A stretch of DNA of 29,522 nucleotides from SH-MAG3 sp035461245 (GTDB taxonomy: Bacteria; Gemmatimonadota; Gemmatimonadetes; Longimicrobiales; RSA9): the NCBI GenBank assembly GCA_035461245.1, contig DATHVP010000034.1, positions 1-29,522 on the forward strand, given 5' to 3'. The position numbers and the translations under genes were made by a program. This document shows, piece after piece, positions 1 to 7,451 of the stretch (its first letter is position 1; each line of letters starts with the position of its first letter). The notes under the pieces are model-generated. The model worked only from the letters and a program-made list of their open reading frames with translations. It had not been told where the DNA came from and ran no database searches.

Positions 1-1
1 G

Positions 2-79
2 GTCCAGGGTGAGCGGGACGTGGTTGTCACTGCGGCATTGGAGAATCCGCATGAGTCGGCCGGCGACGCGCTCCCCTGA
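2..79 (+). CDS. C-terminal tail of an unidentified gene (partial)
   Basis: Frame 2 is open from the window edge for 25 codons and stops at TGA 77-79, just upstream of a strong hairpin terminator at 97-134. The readable end is VQGERDVVVTAALENPHESA followed by GDALP. I do not recognise the family from so short a piece. The terminator placement is the main reason to believe a rightward gene ends here. The longer frame that starts at base 9 runs straight through the terminator and into the opposite-strand gene, so I consider it spurious. Confidence 0.35.
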   Translation, partial: VQGERDVVVTAALENPHESAGDALP

Positions 80-96
80 AGGTCAGGAGGACCAGC

Positions 97-134
97 AAAA
101 CGGAGGTCCGGGCATCCGCCCGGACCTCCGTTTT
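97..134. terminator. Bidirectional intrinsic terminator
   Basis: There is a perfect inverted repeat with arms at 101-112 and 119-130, a 6-nt loop, and an AAAA/TTTT extension on either side (97-100, 131-134). Read from either strand, the GC-rich stem is followed by a U-run. It sits between two converging genes: the partial rightward gene ending at 79 and the leftward LpoB-like gene ending at 170. It can serve both. Confidence 0.85.
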
Positions 135-169
135 CCTGCCCGCAGGCCGCGTGGGTCAGCGCCGTCGCG

Positions 170-790
170 TCAGCGACCGAACCGCGGCTGCGTGATGAGC
201 TTCTTGATCTGCTTCTGACCGGCCCAGACCCGCTCATTGGTCTGCAGGTCCACGAGCGTGGCGTCAATCTGGTAGTAGATGACCCGCTCCCGGCCCTCCC
301 GGTCCTCGATGGCCTCGATCTCACCCTGCAGCATGTACTGGGCACCCGTCTCCTGTGCCATGCGGGCACGGCTTGCGGCGCTGGCGTGCTCCTGCTGGTC
401 CGCCCGCTCGTCGCGGATCTCCTGTCGCTCGTCGGCCGATGCCACCACGCGCACGGCGCCGGTCCCGATGTAGGCCCGCTCCAGGTCACGGATGAACGTG
501 TTCACGGCGATGTGCTCCATCGTCCGGTTCCGGAACGTGCCGACGATGACCACCGGGGCATCGCCGCCGCGGCTCTGCCGGTGGCGGGTGAGCCAGGGGT
601 CCTGCAGGCTGGACGTGATGAGTTCGTTGGCCACCAGCCGCGAGTCAGTGTCGTTCCACCGGCCCGACAGGTCCGTCACGGAGGTGGGATCAATGCGCGA
701 AACCGTCTGCGAACAGGCGAGCGGCAGCGCCGCCGCCATCATGAGCATGCCGGTGCGCGCGACGCGCGAGAGCCGATTACGTGCGTACAT
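170..790 (-). CDS. lpoB: LpoB-like penicillin-binding-protein activator lipoprotein
   Basis: The 206-aa exported protein resembles the LpoB/COG3417 family. In gamma-proteobacteria LpoB is an outer-membrane lipoprotein that activates the peptidoglycan synthase PBP1b. Family-like stretches are the early VTDLSGRWNDTDSR segment, PVVIVGTFRNRTMEHI in the middle, and a tail with YYQIDATLVDLQTNERVWAG. The start was chosen at ATG 790 because a GGAGG lies 7 nt upstream on this strand and the protein then opens with a charged n-region and hydrophobic stretch ending at Cys26. The lipobox (LPLAC) is atypical, with Pro at -3. The open frame extends 54 codons further upstream, but that part looks non-coding. 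No PBP gene is nearby, so the partner is unknown. The gene is monocistronic and divergent from ruvB. Confidence 0.8.
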   Translation of the reverse strand: MYARNRLSRVARTGMLMMAAALPLACSQTVSRIDPTSVTDLSGRWNDTDSRLVANELITSSLQDPWLTRHRQSRGGDAPVVIVGTFRNRTMEHIAVNTFIRDLERAYIGTGAVRVVASADERQEIRDERADQQEHASAASRARMAQETGAQYMLQGEIEAIEDREGRERVIYYQIDATLVDLQTNERVWAGQKQIKKLITQPRFGR

Positions 791-957
791 GGGTGCCTCC
801 GTGGCATCGTTCCCGGCGTGCGCCCTGGCCGCCGGGGGGTTCGTGTCCTGGACCATTCGAGCCCTTCTACACGGCGGCGTCGCCGAAAGTTCGCACTGGC
901 CCGCGGCGCGGGCCGGCCAATGGGGGCAGGCGCCCGTCGCACACCAGGCCACCGGAG

Positions 958-987
958 TTGCGCAGCAAGCCGTAACCGCGCGATAAT
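958..987 (+). promoter_or_regulatory. Candidate sigma70-type promoter for the ruvB operon
   Basis: A TTGCGC box (958-963) and a GATAAT box (982-987) are separated by 18 bp. The likely transcript start is near 994, about 50 nt before the ruvB ATG. The -10 box matches consensus at 5 of 6 positions and the -35 at 4 of 6. It stands out in otherwise GC-rich sequence between two divergent genes. This is motif matching only. Confidence 0.45.
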
Positions 988-1046
988 TGGCGTCATAGCG
1001 CCGTCGCTACTGCCGAGCTGAACCCCAACCTGCAGGGTCTTCCCGC

Positions 1047-2090
1047 ATGCGTTCCGAGATCACGACGCCTGAAGTTCTCAGTGAGGAGAGCGCCATCGAG
1101 CTGTCCCTGCGCCCGCAGCGGCTGGAGGAGTTCATCGGCCAGCCGAAGGTCAAGGACAGCCTGCGCATCGCGGTGGACGCGGCGAAGGGGCGTCGCGAGG
1201 CGCTGGACCATACGCTGTTCCACGGGCCGCCGGGGCTGGGCAAGACCACGCTGGCCATGCTCATGGCCCGGGAACTGGGCGTCAACATCAAGACGACATC
1301 CGGCCCCGTGCTGGAGAAGCCTGGCGACCTGGTGGGCATTCTCACCAACCTGCGTGAGGGCGACATCCTCTTCATTGATGAGATACACCGGCTCCGGCCC
1401 ATCATCGAGGAGTTCCTCTACCCGGCGATGGAAGACTACCGCATTGACATCCGGCTGTCCGAGGGGCCGAAGGCCCAGACCGTGACCATGCCGGTGGAGC
1501 GGTTCACGCTGGTGGGGGCGACGACGCGGTTCGGCCTGCTCACCCCGCCCATGCGAGCGCGCTTCGGCATCGTCCAGCGGTTGAATTTCTATGCACCGGA
1601 GGACCTGGCGGAGATCATCACGCGCAGTGCCGACATCCTGGGGGTGGAGTGCACGCGTGAAGGCTCTTCGGAGATCGCACGCCGGTCCCGGGGCACGCCC
1701 CGCGTGGCGAATCGACTGCTGCGACGGGTCCGGGACTACGCGCAGGTTCGCGCCGAGGGCGTGATCACCGCCGACGTCGCCGGTGAGGCGCTGCTGCTGC
1801 TGGACGTGGACGAGTACGGGCTGGACGAGATGGACGCGCGGATCCTGAAAACCATCATCGAGCACTTCGACGGCGGGCCCGTCGGCCTGAGCACGCTGGC
1901 CGTGGCCGTCGGCGAGGATGCTGGCACGCTGGAGGAGGTCTATGAGCCGTTCCTCATCCAGAACGGGTTCCTCATGCGCTCGCCCCGTGGCCGCATCGCC
2001 ACGAACAACGCATATCGCCGGTTCGGCTACAGCATTCCCGTGCAGCGGACGGTGACCGGCGAGTCCCAGGTCAACCTGTTCGAGGCATGA
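1047..2090 (+). CDS. ruvB: RuvB, Holliday junction branch-migration helicase motor
   Basis: The 347-aa protein is the usual RuvB length. RuvB forms hexameric rings that use ATP to drive branch migration with RuvA during recombinational repair. Visible motifs are Walker A GPPGLGKT (60-67), Walker B ILFIDEIH (107-114), sensor I VGATTR (156-161), the arginine finger in PMRARFG (near 170) and sensor II RGTPRVANRLL. The C-terminal winged-helix end includes RGRIATNNAYRRFGY. The ATG at 1047 gives the expected N-terminus, although the upstream ribosome site is weak (AGGG). ruvA and ruvC are not in the window. The stop overlaps the next gene by ATGA. ruvB followed by queA, tgt and yajC matches a gene string known in Bacillus and others. 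Confidence 0.97.
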   Translation: MRSEITTPEVLSEESAIELSLRPQRLEEFIGQPKVKDSLRIAVDAAKGRREALDHTLFHGPPGLGKTTLAMLMARELGVNIKTTSGPVLEKPGDLVGILTNLREGDILFIDEIHRLRPIIEEFLYPAMEDYRIDIRLSEGPKAQTVTMPVERFTLVGATTRFGLLTPPMRARFGIVQRLNFYAPEDLAEIITRSADILGVECTREGSSEIARRSRGTPRVANRLLRRVRDYAQVRAEGVITADVAGEALLLLDVDEYGLDEMDARILKTIIEHFDGGPVGLSTLAVAVGEDAGTLEEVYEPFLIQNGFLMRSPRGRIATNNAYRRFGYSIPVQRTVTGESQVNLFEA

Positions 2091-2452
2091 TGCACGTCGT
2101 CTGCCTGTCGTCCGCCGACTGCCGCCTGCTGTGCGCACGCTACGCCGAACACGGCAACTCCATCCGACGCATGATTGACGCGCTGAGGGAGGCCGGCGCG
2201 TCGGATGCCGCGGCGCGCATGGCCGCCCTGCGACGGGTGGAGCGGGAGTTCGACCTGGACCTGGCCGAGATCTGCCATCGCCACGCCCACCGGCACGACC
2301 ACGGCGGGTCCGCCATGGAACGCCTCGTCGTGGACTTCGTCGCGGAGGAACGCATCAACGGCGATGACGTGCAACTCTGGGTCATGCCCGGACGCGTGCG
2401 CCAGATCCGGGAACTCATGGATGGCAAGCTCGTCGGTGACCTCGAATCCTGA
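2087..2452 (+). CDS. Small conserved-context hypothetical protein with a His-rich patch
   Basis: I do not recognise this 121-aa protein. It starts inside the ruvB stop (ATGA overlap; a second ATG follows at 2090) and overlaps the start of queA, so it is translated within the operon. It has no signal peptide or membrane segment. A helical, charged middle (residues about 25-60) is followed by CHRHAHRHDHGG, a cluster of five His that with two early Cys could bind metal. A basic/acidic C-terminal half ends in VMPGRVRQIRELMDGKL. Coding bias and tight packing argue that it is real. Its function is unknown, and the position gives only a weak link to RuvB or tRNA modification. Confidence 0.7.
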   Translation: MMHVVCLSSADCRLLCARYAEHGNSIRRMIDALREAGASDAAARMAALRRVEREFDLDLAEICHRHAHRHDHGGSAMERLVVDFVAEERINGDDVQLWVMPGRVRQIRELMDGKLVGDLES

Positions 2453-3623
2453 CAACGGGTCACCGTCCGGCGCCGCGGCGCCGCTGGCCACCTCCGCCTT
2501 CGACTACCACCTGCCCGCCCACCTCATCGCCAGCCGGCCGGCCGCTGAACGTGACGCGAGTCGGCTGCTGGTCGTGCGCCGCGACAGCGACGGCTTCGAG
2601 CACCGGCTGTTCCGGGACGTTGTCGAACTGGTGTCGCCTGGTGACGTCGTCGTATTCAACGAGACCCGTGTCTTTCCGGCGCGACTGCTGGGGCGCCGCC
2701 CGGGCGGTGGCGAAGCGGAGATCGTGTTGCTGAATCCGCTCGCTTTGCGAGCGGGTCGGGATCGTAAACATGAACAGGAACGTTCGGGGGAGATGGAAGG
2801 GCAGCGGCCGCTGGATGATGCAGACGCATTCGGCGACGCGGACTGGGCGGCGCTGGTGCGGCCGGGATCGAAGCTGAAGCCGGGCCGGCGGGTGGTGGTC
2901 GGCGGGGATCTGGAGGTGGAGATCGTCGCCATTCTCGATGACGGGCTTCGACATGTCCGGCTGCATTCGCCGCTGCCGGTGCGGGAAGCCATTGAGCAGT
3001 ATGGCCACATTCCACTGCCGCCCTATATCGACCGCGCCGACGATGCCACTGACCGGGAGCGGTACCAGACCGTTTTCGGCACGCGGGAGGGTTCGGTTGC
3101 CGCTCCCACGGCCGGCCTGCACTTTACGCCGGCTGTACTGGCCGCGCTACGGGAGCGCGGCGTCGAGATCGCGACGGTCCTGTTGCACGTCGGCGTCGGC
3201 ACGTTCCGGCCCGTGGAGGTCGAGGACCCGGCGCAGCACGTGATGCATGCGGAGTGGTACGAGGTGAGTGAAAGCCAGGCGGCAGTGATGAACCGGGTCC
3301 GGACGGCAGGGGGGCGACTGTGGGCGGTGGGCACCACGGTGGCGCGGACGCTGGAGAGTGCGGTGGACAGGGACGTCGCACGTGGCTCCGGCGACGTCGC
3401 CCCCATCGTGCCGGGCACCGGCTGGACGCGGCTGTTCATCCGGCCAGGCTTCGATTTTTCCGCCGTTGACCGGCTCATCACCAACTTCCACCTGCCGCGC
3501 TCCACGCTGCTCATGCTGGTGAGCGCGTTTGCGGGGCACGAGCGCGCCATGCAGGCGTACGCGGAGGCGGTGCGGGAGCAGTACCGGTTCTACTCCTACG
3601 GTGACGCCATGGTGATCCTCTGA
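2421..3623 (+). CDS. queA: QueA, S-adenosylmethionine:tRNA ribosyltransferase-isomerase
   Basis: QueA transfers and isomerises the ribosyl part of SAM onto preQ1 in tRNA to make epoxyqueuosine, the step after Tgt, which is encoded next. Hallmarks in order: SAFDYHLPAHLIA, VVVFNETRVFPARL, ALVRPGSKLKPG, GHIPLPPYI, VAAPTAGLHFT, VLLHVGVGTFRPV, VGTTVARTLES, LITNFHLPRSTLLML and the terminal FYSYGDAMVIL. The start is uncertain: ATG 2421 (400 aa) and GTG 2436 (395 aa) both lie in frame, both overlap the previous gene and neither has a strong ribosome site; the frame is open further upstream without family similarity. The protein is longer than the usual 340-365 aa because of an acidic/basic insert of about 33 residues coded by about 2742-2840. 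The stop overlaps the tgt start by one base (TGATG). Confidence 0.94.
   Translation: MASSSVTSNPDNGSPSGAAAPLATSAFDYHLPAHLIASRPAAERDASRLLVVRRDSDGFEHRLFRDVVELVSPGDVVVFNETRVFPARLLGRRPGGGEAEIVLLNPLALRAGRDRKHEQERSGEMEGQRPLDDADAFGDADWAALVRPGSKLKPGRRVVVGGDLEVEIVAILDDGLRHVRLHSPLPVREAIEQYGHIPLPPYIDRADDATDRERYQTVFGTREGSVAAPTAGLHFTPAVLAALRERGVEIATVLLHVGVGTFRPVEVEDPAQHVMHAEWYEVSESQAAVMNRVRTAGGRLWAVGTTVARTLESAVDRDVARGSGDVAPIVPGTGWTRLFIRPGFDFSAVDRLITNFHLPRSTLLMLVSAFAGHERAMQAYAEAVREQYRFYSYGDAMVIL
2736..2754. repeat. Perfect 8-bp inverted repeat at the edge of the QueA insert
   Basis: CCGCTCGC (2736-2743), a TTT loop and GCGAGCGG (2747-2754) form a perfect hairpin inside queA. It lies where the extra residues absent from typical QueA begin. 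No T-run follows. It may mark a small palindromic insertion or be chance in GC-rich sequence. Confidence 0.5.
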
Positions 3624-4783
3624 TGTTCGAGTACGAGGTCACCCATGCGGACGGCCCCGCCCGCGCCGGACGATTCACGCTGCCCCACGGCGTGGTGCAG
3701 ACACCGGCATTCATGCCGGTGGGCACGCAGGCCACGGTGAAGACGGTATCGCATGACGAGCTGCGGGCCATCGGCGCGGAGATCATGCTGTCCAACACCT
3801 ACCACCTGTACCTGCGCCCGGGACATGAGGTGGTGGAGGAACTGGGCGGGATCCACCGGTTCATGGCGTGGGACCGACCGGTCCTCACGGACTCCGGCGG
3901 CTTCCAGGTGTTCAGCCTTAGCCACAGCAACCGGATCCGCGAGGACGGCGTCCTGTTCCAGAGCCACGTGGACGGGTCCCGCCACCTGTTCACGCCGGAG
4001 CGCGTGATGGAGGTGCAGCATGCCCTCGGAGCCGATATCATAATGGCGTTCGACGAATGCCCGCCGGGCCAGGCCAGCCGGGAGGTGGCGGTGGGCGCGC
4101 ACGAGCGTACGTTGCGCTGGCTGGACCGGTGCACGAAGCGGTTCGGCGAACTGCAGGCGGAACACGGTACGAGGGGCAGGCAGACGCTGCTGCCCATCCT
4201 GCAGGGCTCGGTGTTTGCCGACCTGCGCATCGAGGCGGCCCGCCGCACGCTGGATGCCGGCGACTGGCACGGCATTGCCATCGGCGGGCTGAGTGTGGGC
4301 GAGCCGAAGCCCAGGATGTACGAGATGCTGGAGGCGCTGGAGCCGGAGCTGCCGGCGCGGCTGCCTCGCTACCTCATGGGCGTGGGCTATCCCGACGACC
4401 TCGTGGAGGCCATCCGCCGGGGTGTTGACATGTTCGACTGCGTGGCGCCCACGCGAAATGGCCGGAACGGCACGGCCTGGGTCATGGACGACGGGCAGGT
4501 GAACGCGAAGGCGGCGCGCTACCGCACCGACGCACGGCCGCTGGACCCGACGTGCGACTGCTATACGTGCCGCGCGTACACGAGGGCGTACCTGCGGCAC
4601 CTGGTGGCCGCGGGCGAGCAACTGGGAATGCGGTTGCTGTCGCTGCATAACCTGCGGTTCCTGGTGCGGATCGCGGAGGATGCCCGCGCGGCCATCCGCG
4701 ACGGCCGCCTGGAGTCGTGGGCGGATGACTGGCTGAGACGGTTCAGGGGCGGGGCCGCCGCACGGGCGGCGGCTCGAGCCTGA
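3623..4783 (+). CDS. tgt: Tgt, queuine/preQ1 tRNA-guanine transglycosylase
   Basis: The 386-aa enzyme swaps guanine 34 for preQ1 in tRNAs with GUN anticodons, feeding QueA. It is a TIM-barrel enzyme. Visible are the base-binding VLTDSGGFQVFSL (Asp90), GGLSVGE (about 221-227) and the nucleophile region DMFDCVAPTRNGRNG (Asp272). The zinc site is CDCYTC (Cys311, 313, 316) plus His342 in SLHNLRFL. Length and motif order are those of the bacterial enzyme. Translation probably couples to queA through the TGATG overlap. The tail after the last helix is Ala/Arg-rich and poorly conserved-looking. Confidence 0.97.
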   Translation: MFEYEVTHADGPARAGRFTLPHGVVQTPAFMPVGTQATVKTVSHDELRAIGAEIMLSNTYHLYLRPGHEVVEELGGIHRFMAWDRPVLTDSGGFQVFSLSHSNRIREDGVLFQSHVDGSRHLFTPERVMEVQHALGADIIMAFDECPPGQASREVAVGAHERTLRWLDRCTKRFGELQAEHGTRGRQTLLPILQGSVFADLRIEAARRTLDAGDWHGIAIGGLSVGEPKPRMYEMLEALEPELPARLPRYLMGVGYPDDLVEAIRRGVDMFDCVAPTRNGRNGTAWVMDDGQVNAKAARYRTDARPLDPTCDCYTCRAYTRAYLRHLVAAGEQLGMRLLSLHNLRFLVRIAEDARAAIRDGRLESWADDWLRRFRGGAAARAAARA

Positions 4784-4801
4784 CATAACAGGGAGAAACA
4801 G

Positions 4802-5146
4802 GTGGGTTCACTGGTACAGTTCAATGCGCTGGTCATGCTGCAGGCGGCAGGCGGCAACCGCGGCATGATGATCCTCGTCATCTACATCGTCTCGTTCGGT
4901 CTCATCGCCTGGTTCCTGCTCATCAAGCCGCAACGGCGGATGCAGCAGCAGCACCAGCAGATGCTGGGCTCACTGAAGCGCAACGACGAAGTCATGACAG
5001 AGGGCGGCATCATCGGCACCATCGTGCACATGGCAGAGGACCGCGTGACCATCCGCACCGGCGAGAACACGCGCATCGTCGTGGCTCGCGGCAAGATCGC
5101 CCGTAACCTGTCCGGCGCCAGCGCCGACACCGCCGCCCGGAGCTGA
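4802..5146 (+). CDS. yajC: YajC, preprotein translocase accessory subunit
   Basis: The 114-aa protein has one N-terminal membrane segment (about residues 22-41) ending in LLIKPQRRMQQQ. The characteristic cytosolic domain LKRNDEVMTEGGIIGTIVHMAEDRVTIRTG follows (written here as a description of residues 58-87). YajC associates with SecDF at the Sec translocon. GTG at 4802 is preceded by GGGAG at 4791-4795, a good ribosome site, and the gap from tgt is only 18 bp. In many bacteria yajC is followed by secD/secF; here def follows instead, so SecDF must be encoded elsewhere. Confidence 0.93.
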   Translation: MGSLVQFNALVMLQAAGGNRGMMILVIYIVSFGLIAWFLLIKPQRRMQQQHQQMLGSLKRNDEVMTEGGIIGTIVHMAEDRVTIRTGENTRIVVARGKIARNLSGASADTAARS

Positions 5147-5148
5147 AC

Positions 5149-5646
5149 ATGGCGCTGCGAGAGCTGCGCTTCATGGGTGACCCGGTGCTGCGCCAGCCTG
5201 CAGCGCCGGTGGCGGCCTTCAGTGACGAGGTCCGCCAGCTCATCGCGGACATGTTCGACACCATGTACGCCGAGGACGGCGTCGGCCTGGCGGCGCCGCA
5301 GGTGGGCGTGTCCGAGCGGGTCATCGTCGTGGATCCCCGCGACGACGTGGTGCAGCCGTTTGCCCTGGTCAACCCGGAGATCCTGGAGTTCAGCGATGAC
5401 CTGGACCGGGGCGAGGAGGGTTGCCTCAGCATACCCGGGCTGAAGGAGATCGTGGAGCGAGCGTGGTCCATTCGCATCCGCGGCCTGGACCGGGAGGGTG
5501 CGCCGGTCGAACTGGAGGCCGAAGGTCTCCTGGCCCGCATCCTTCAGCACGAGGTGGATCACCTGGACGGCATTCTGTTTCTCGACCGGGTCAGCGCGCT
5601 GAAACGGAAGCTGCTGCTGGCCCGCTGGCAGAAGGTGAAGCCGTAG
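5149..5646 (+). CDS. def: Def, peptide deformylase
   Basis: The 165-aa metalloenzyme removes the formyl group from new N-terminal methionine. All three family motifs are intact: GVGLAAPQVG (44-53), EGCLSIPG (90-97, metal ligand Cys92) and QHEVDHLDG (133-141, ligands His134 and His138, catalytic Glu135). ATG at 5149 lies 2 bp after the yajC stop, with CCGGAG just upstream. The adjacent fmt encodes the enzyme that adds the formyl group, a widely conserved pairing. Confidence 0.97.
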   Translation: MALRELRFMGDPVLRQPAAPVAAFSDEVRQLIADMFDTMYAEDGVGLAAPQVGVSERVIVVDPRDDVVQPFALVNPEILEFSDDLDRGEEGCLSIPGLKEIVERAWSIRIRGLDREGAPVELEAEGLLARILQHEVDHLDGILFLDRVSALKRKLLLARWQKVKP

Positions 5647-5647
5647 C

Positions 5648-6592
5648 GTGCGCGTCCTGTTCTGGGGCACACCGGACTTCGCGGTGCCCACGCTGCGGGC
5701 GCTGCTGGGTGAGGGCCATGACGTGGTGGGCGTCGTCACGCAACCCGACCGGCCGGCGGGCCGTGGCCGGGCACTGCGGCCGTCGGCCGTGAAGCAGGTG
5801 GCCGTGGACGAGGGTCTGCCCGTGCTCCAGCCGGAGCGCGCCCGGGGGGACGAGTTCCTCGCCGCCATGCGCGACCTGGATCCCGAGATGTCGGTGGTGG
5901 TCGCCTACGGCCAGATCCTGCGGCGCGAGGTGCTGGACGTGCCAGCGGAGGGCTCCATCAACGTGCATGCGTCGCTGCTGCCGGCACTGCGCGGCGCGGC
6001 GCCCATCAACTGGGCCATCCGGCTGGGGCACCAGCGCACGGGTGTGACCATCATGCGGATGGTGGAGGCCATGGACGCGGGCCCCATCCTCCACCAGGTG
6101 GAGGAGCCCATCGCGCCGACAGAGACCGCCTCAGACCTGTGGACCAGGCTCAGCGAACTGGGCGCCGCGGCGCTCATCGAGGCACTGGCGCTGTACGAGG
6201 GCGGGGCCACTGACGAGCGGCCCCAGGACGAGGCCATGGCAACGTATGCCCCCAAGCTGACCCGTGACCTTGTCCGCGTGGACTGGACGGACAACGCCAT
6301 CGGTGTGGATCGTCATATCCGCGCCATGGATGCCATCCCGGGTGCGTGGACGCACCACGGCAGGGATGAACTGAAGGTGTTCCGGCCATTGCCTGAACCG
6401 GACCTTCTGCACGACGCCGAGCCGGGCACGGTGCTTCACGTCAGCGGATCCGACACGGCGGAAGGCATGCGCGTGGCCTGCGGTGCCGGCGCCATCCTCA
6501 TCAGGGAGGTCAAGCCGGCGGGCCGGCGGCGCATGACCACTGCCGACTGGGTCCGCGGGCGGGGCATCGAGGCCGGCGACCGGCTGCGCTGA
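5648..6592 (+). CDS. fmt: Fmt, methionyl-tRNA formyltransferase
   Basis: The 314-aa enzyme formylates initiator Met-tRNA using 10-formyltetrahydrofolate. The N-terminal Rossmann-like start is MRVLFWGTPDFAVPTLRAL. The catalytic signature is INVHASLLPALRGAAPI (Asn105, His107 and the SLLP loop), followed by Asp143 in MDAGPIL. A C-terminal OB-like domain runs from about residue 205 (ATYAPKLTRDLVRVDW). GTG at 5648 is one base after the def stop. The end (TGA 6590-6592) is 2 bp before the next gene. Confidence 0.96.
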   Translation: MRVLFWGTPDFAVPTLRALLGEGHDVVGVVTQPDRPAGRGRALRPSAVKQVAVDEGLPVLQPERARGDEFLAAMRDLDPEMSVVVAYGQILRREVLDVPAEGSINVHASLLPALRGAAPINWAIRLGHQRTGVTIMRMVEAMDAGPILHQVEEPIAPTETASDLWTRLSELGAAALIEALALYEGGATDERPQDEAMATYAPKLTRDLVRVDWTDNAIGVDRHIRAMDAIPGAWTHHGRDELKVFRPLPEPDLLHDAEPGTVLHVSGSDTAEGMRVACGAGAILIREVKPAGRRRMTTADWVRGRGIEAGDRLR

Positions 6593-6594
6593 TC

Positions 6595-7248
6595 ATGCTG
6601 CCGCGCCTGCACCTCGTCACCAGCGATGCCGTCCTCGCCCGGCCGGACTTCGCGGTGCAGGCAGCCGCAGTCATGGCGGCGTGCGGCAGTGACATCGCCC
6701 TCCACCTGCGCGGCCACGGGACCACCGGAGCCACGCTGCATGCACTCGGCGAGGAACTCGCCGGTGCTGCGCTGCGAACCGGGGCCTGGCTGCTGGTCAA
6801 CGACCGGATAGACGTCGCCATGGCCGTCCGTGCCAATGGTGTCCAGCTCGGGGTCGCGTCACTGCCTGTGCCTGGCGCCCGGCTCCTTCTCGGGCACGGT
6901 GCCCGCATCGGCTATTCGGTCCACGGTCCGCTGGAGTCTGCTCAGGCGGCGGCGGACGGAGCCGATTTCGTGCTTGCGGGTACCATCTGGGACTCTGCCT
7001 CGCACCCGGGCCGGGACCCGGCGGGCTTGCCGATGCTTCGGGAATGCGTGGCGCAAACGCCGGTTCCGGTCCTGGCCATCGGCGGGGTGACGCCGGCCAG
7101 GGTAGCGGACGCGGCCGGCGCCGGCGCCTGGGGCGTCGCGGTGCTGGGCGGCGTGTGGCACGCCGAGGATTGTGTCGCCGCGGCAGAGCGGTATCGGGAC
7201 AGTGTCCTTCAGGCGTACGTCAGCGGGAAACGGCAGGAGCAGGGATGA
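6595..7248 (+). CDS. tenI: TenI-like thiazole tautomerase (ThiE/TenI family)
   Basis: The 217-aa TIM-barrel protein belongs to the thiamine-phosphate-synthase/TenI family. It lacks several residues needed by true ThiE: the usual QLREK is HLRGH, the Mg-binding GQED-type loop is GVASL, and the TK lysine is replaced in DSASHPGR. It keeps the TenI hallmark SVH (His110 in ARIGYSVHGP), the catalytic His of Bacillus TenI, which tautomerises the thiazole product of ThiG. VPVLAIGGVTPARV and GVAVLGGVW match the family C-terminal phosphate site. The next genes encode ThiS and ThiG, its natural partners. I therefore prefer TenI over ThiE, although automatic tools may call it thiE. It overlaps thiS (ATGA). 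Confidence 0.8.
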   Translation: MLPRLHLVTSDAVLARPDFAVQAAAVMAACGSDIALHLRGHGTTGATLHALGEELAGAALRTGAWLLVNDRIDVAMAVRANGVQLGVASLPVPGARLLLGHGARIGYSVHGPLESAQAAADGADFVLAGTIWDSASHPGRDPAGLPMLRECVAQTPVPVLAIGGVTPARVADAAGAGAWGVAVLGGVWHAEDCVAAAERYRDSVLQAYVSGKRQEQG

Positions 7249-7451
7249 TGATTACGGTTACGGTAAACGGCGAGGAACGCCAGCTCGAGGCGGGCGTGAC
7301 GGTGGCCGGCCTGCTGGGTGCGCTGGGCCTGCACCCCCGGCTGGTGGTGGTGGAGCACAACCGTGAAATTCTCGACGCCGGTGACCTGGAGGACACGGAG
7401 ATCCAGGCTGGCGACAACGTCGAGCTCGTACACTTCGTGGGGGGCGGATGA
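7245..7451 (+). CDS. thiS: ThiS, sulfur carrier protein of thiazole synthesis
   Basis: The 68-aa ubiquitin-fold protein begins MMITVTVNGEERQLEAG and ends in the diagnostic Gly-Gly tail (HFVGGG), which is adenylated and thiocarboxylated to donate sulfur to ThiG. It starts in the tenI stop with AGGAG at 7235-7239; ATG 7248 is an equally possible start. It overlaps thiG by ATGA, so stoichiometric coupled translation is likely. The open frame runs far upstream inside tenI, but that part is not ThiS. Confidence 0.92.
   Translation: MMITVTVNGEERQLEAGVTVAGLLGALGLHPRLVVVEHNREILDAGDLEDTEIQAGDNVELVHFVGGG

Noticed and set aside
9..218. Rightward open frame at the window start
   Set aside because: It runs through the strong terminator at 97-134 and into the convergent lipoprotein gene, and shows no protein-like composition.
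898..914. GC-rich 7-bp hairpin between the lpoB-like and ruvB genes
   Set aside because: Short GC-only stems are expected by chance in this composition; there is no U-run or other support.
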